Source: Glossina fuscipes
Lineage: Eukaryota; Arthropoda; Insecta; Diptera; Glossinidae
Reading direction: 5' to 3'
DNA: 64,000 nt
Assembly: GCF_014805625.2 (NCBI RefSeq)
Contig: NW_023998416.1
Span: 16,140,401 to 16,204,400 of the forward strand
Of the stretch, positions 61,946-64,000 are shown in pieces. Both the position numbers and the translations under genes were made by a program. The notes below the pieces were generated by a model. The model was not told the DNA's origin, did not search any database, and saw nothing but the letters and a program-made list of their open reading frames with translations. Numbering within the stretch: position 1 is the stretch's first letter; each line of letters begins with the position of its first letter.

Positions 61946-64000
61946 TTAGCAGGCCAGCTAAGTACTGTCGTCTCGCCCGCTAGTAATTTAAGTTCTATAA
62001 AGCCCCACAAACGCCTTCAACAGCGCCCTAATTCATACGCCTAAATTGTTCTAAATTATCCTTAAAAGTATCCAATGCATACAGAAGCCGATGTAAATGT
62101 TTTTTAATATATAATGCTTTCAACACCAGACATATTTAGAGAAGAATCATGCTTTATATTCATTAATTTAATATGTAAATATGGCAAAGTTACATTTATC
62201 AGACATATACGAGCAGTAGAATTTTTTTTTAAAGAGTTAATCTATTTTTTTACGCTTACCGAAGAGAAATTTTAATTTTTCGCTTATCCGCCTGAGTGGC
62301 CGAGCAGGCAAGAGTCTCGACTAGCAACTCAATGGTCGTGGGTTCAAATCTCAAGTGCGGTAGAGTTTTTAATAAAAGCCGAAAGCCTTAGATGCTAGTG
62401 CTTTAAGACTTAGTCTTAGAATTTCTTCTCTGGCTAAATTTATAATAATAATAATAATTTTTCGCTTATACACCAGAATACTGTTCTAATATTTTTAAGT
62501 TAAAAATTAAAAATTTAGTAAAAGAATAAAAAATTAATAAATAAAATAGGATCTACTGACAATTTTTAAACTTGTTGAAAATCGAGTTGCTCTCCAGTTC
62601 TACAAATAGTATCTTAGCTAAATTTGGAATTTATCACAATTGCGCAGCACTTTGTCATTATTTTCAGGAAGTGAGGTTAAATTCATTTTTACTAATTCCA
62701 AGACTCCACCACTCGGCCTAAAGTTGTTTTGTCAATTTATCAAATTGGGACCATCGAAAGTAGAAATGCGTCTCCGCTTTATATTCAGATTGTAAAGGGA
62801 ATCCATTCATTTAGAAACAAAGTTCTAATTTACTACCTGCAGTATATTTTAAAGCACATGGAAGTTATGTTAATTACGCTTACTTAGAGGCCGAATCTTT
62901 GGTATATTGATTCGTCACCGAATTTAATAATGTTCGCCAATTTATTTATAAGTGTGAAGGCAGTCGCAGGCTAAGTTGATGCTGTTGTTGTCCAATGTCT
63001 AGACATAACGCTCTCAAAGAAGTAATGCTCTTAAAAATAGTGACGTCCAACTACTAATAAAATGCTGTGAAATTTTCGTGTATTTACTGGAGGTGATGAA
63101 TATTCACGACTGGATATCGATTGACTGGAGTGAAATAAGGCTCTCTTCCTTATTTGCTATTTTTCGATAAGAGTTTATGGATCGTAAGTGTGGTCAATCT
63201 TTTTTAAAAGAGACAGGCCCCTATTTTTAATTTCAGGTATTATTTAGAACAATTGATAATAATAAACCTTCGCTTAGAGACTAAAGAAGCAAATAACTAA
63301 AAAAAAAAGATCTAATTGGTGAGAGTATTTTCCTTGCTTTCGGTAGAATATGAAGACTTTTTAGAGAGACTCATCTGTCATGTTTAGACTTTGTATAAAT
63401 CCTGCATGGCCGATTGGTTGGTTGACAATTCCCTACTCAATATCTTGCCTTCTCTAGCCATTACTTTTCTCCATTTTGTCGTTTCGCTTTAAAATTACAA
63501 TAATATTTATAATAATATAGACACGTAATAATAATTATACGATAGTACAACAATACTCGCACATGTTATTATTAACATAGAATTCAAGACATGTTTATGT
63601 GGTGAACATATACGTAATGTATAAATGCATATATAAATATAATACACAATATAAATGTAAGTATATATAATACAATTTAATATAAATATATATGTAATAT
63701 AATACAGTATAATACAAAAATATTGTATATAATATAATAATAATAATTAAGAGTCCGAAAATATAAGATTTATAATTATATGCGCATGTAATAATAACAA
63801 TACGATGAGATTTATTTATTTAAAAGGCCGGTATTTAAAAGGACGTTAGAAGAAATCTCGTTACTAAAATTCCGCACAAGTTACGTTTACTAAGACAATA
63901 ATATTATAATAACAACATTGAACTGAAGACATGTTCATGCATTACATTTACGAAACATGTGTTATGTAATATTTTTATCTTCCTGTTCCCTAAAATTTGT
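61946..64000. other. Region downstream of Spp
   Basis: Spp 3' UTR, then a full-length SINE (62288-62455), then non-coding AT-rich DNA. Two imperfect copies of a segment with CATGTTATTATTAACATAG / GACATGTTTATG-like content occur at about 63525-63600 and 63785-63945, hinting at an old local duplication. No credible coding exon. Confidence 0.5.
62288..62455 (+). mobile_element. tRNA-derived SINE with perfect 14-bp target-site duplication
   Basis: The head is CCGCCTGAGTGGCCGAGCAG (A-box-like, Ser/Leu-tRNA-like), followed by CTCGACTAGCAACTCAATGG, B box GGGTTCAAATCTC, AAGTGCGGTAGAG, the family body and an (AAT)n tail. It is flanked by identical AATTTTTCGCTTAT at 62274-62287 and 62456-62469. This is the best copy in the window for defining the element's ends, and it appears young. 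It contains an AATAAA at 62371-62376. Confidence 0.95.

Noticed and set aside
1..64000. A novel defence, toxin or multi-gene system
   Set aside because: The window is ordinary insect chromosome. All recognised genes are housekeeping or regulatory single genes, and the rest is repeats. I see no operon-like or array-like structure.

Overview
The window is nuclear DNA from an insect, almost certainly a higher (schizophoran) fly. Five of its six genes are recognisable insect orthologues with short GT-AG introns of about 55-90 bp, and the protein matches are closest to what I remember of Drosophila. The surrounding DNA is strongly AT-rich, with long homopolymers, microsatellites and many decayed dispersed repeats, which suggests a genome larger and more repeat-laden than Drosophila melanogaster. 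The species cannot be named from the sequence. From memory, the Drosophila counterparts of Naprt, Pus10, ND-15 and Spp lie near the tip of chromosome arm 2L (Muller element B), so this is probably a piece of that element.

Layout. 1-7.9 kb: non-coding DNA upstream of, or in 5' introns of, the first gene. 7.9-11.1 kb (+): one large exon for a 1060-residue low-complexity, coiled-coil, probably nuclear or regulatory protein (candidate debra orthologue, not proven). 11.1-24 kb: gene-free, with extremely AT-rich blocks that may be a long 3' UTR, separated by repeat-rich blocks. 24.2-27.9 kb (+): a decayed non-LTR retrotransposon split by two later SINE insertions. 30.6-47.5 kb (-): Naprt, reconstructed here as ten constitutive coding exons plus one in-frame 366-nt cassette exon. 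47.5-55.5 kb: gene-free repeat DNA with transposase and other transposon fossils. 55.7-62 kb: a compact housekeeping cluster of ND-15 (-), Pus10 (+), Prosbeta4 (-) and Spp (+).

The genes do not form one pathway. Naprt makes NAD precursors from nicotinic acid. ND-15 is a structural subunit of respiratory complex I. Pus10 is a tRNA pseudouridine synthase. Prosbeta4 is a non-catalytic beta subunit of the 20S proteasome. Spp is the ER intramembrane aspartyl protease. The last four are arranged head-to-head, tail-to-tail and head-to-head, with gaps of about 1 kb, 76 bp and 1 kb.

The most distinctive non-genic feature is a tRNA-derived SINE family with an (AAT)n tail. At least five good copies are present, several with clear target-site duplications, plus fragments. 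A second, older repeat family of several hundred bp (marked by a run of GACAGACGGACAGAC type) occurs more than a dozen times. I found no prokaryote-like system, CRISPR array or new multi-gene system. The best leads are the phase-preserving Naprt cassette exon, the SINE family and its possible effects on gene ends, and repeat-derived sequence abutting the Pus10 start.
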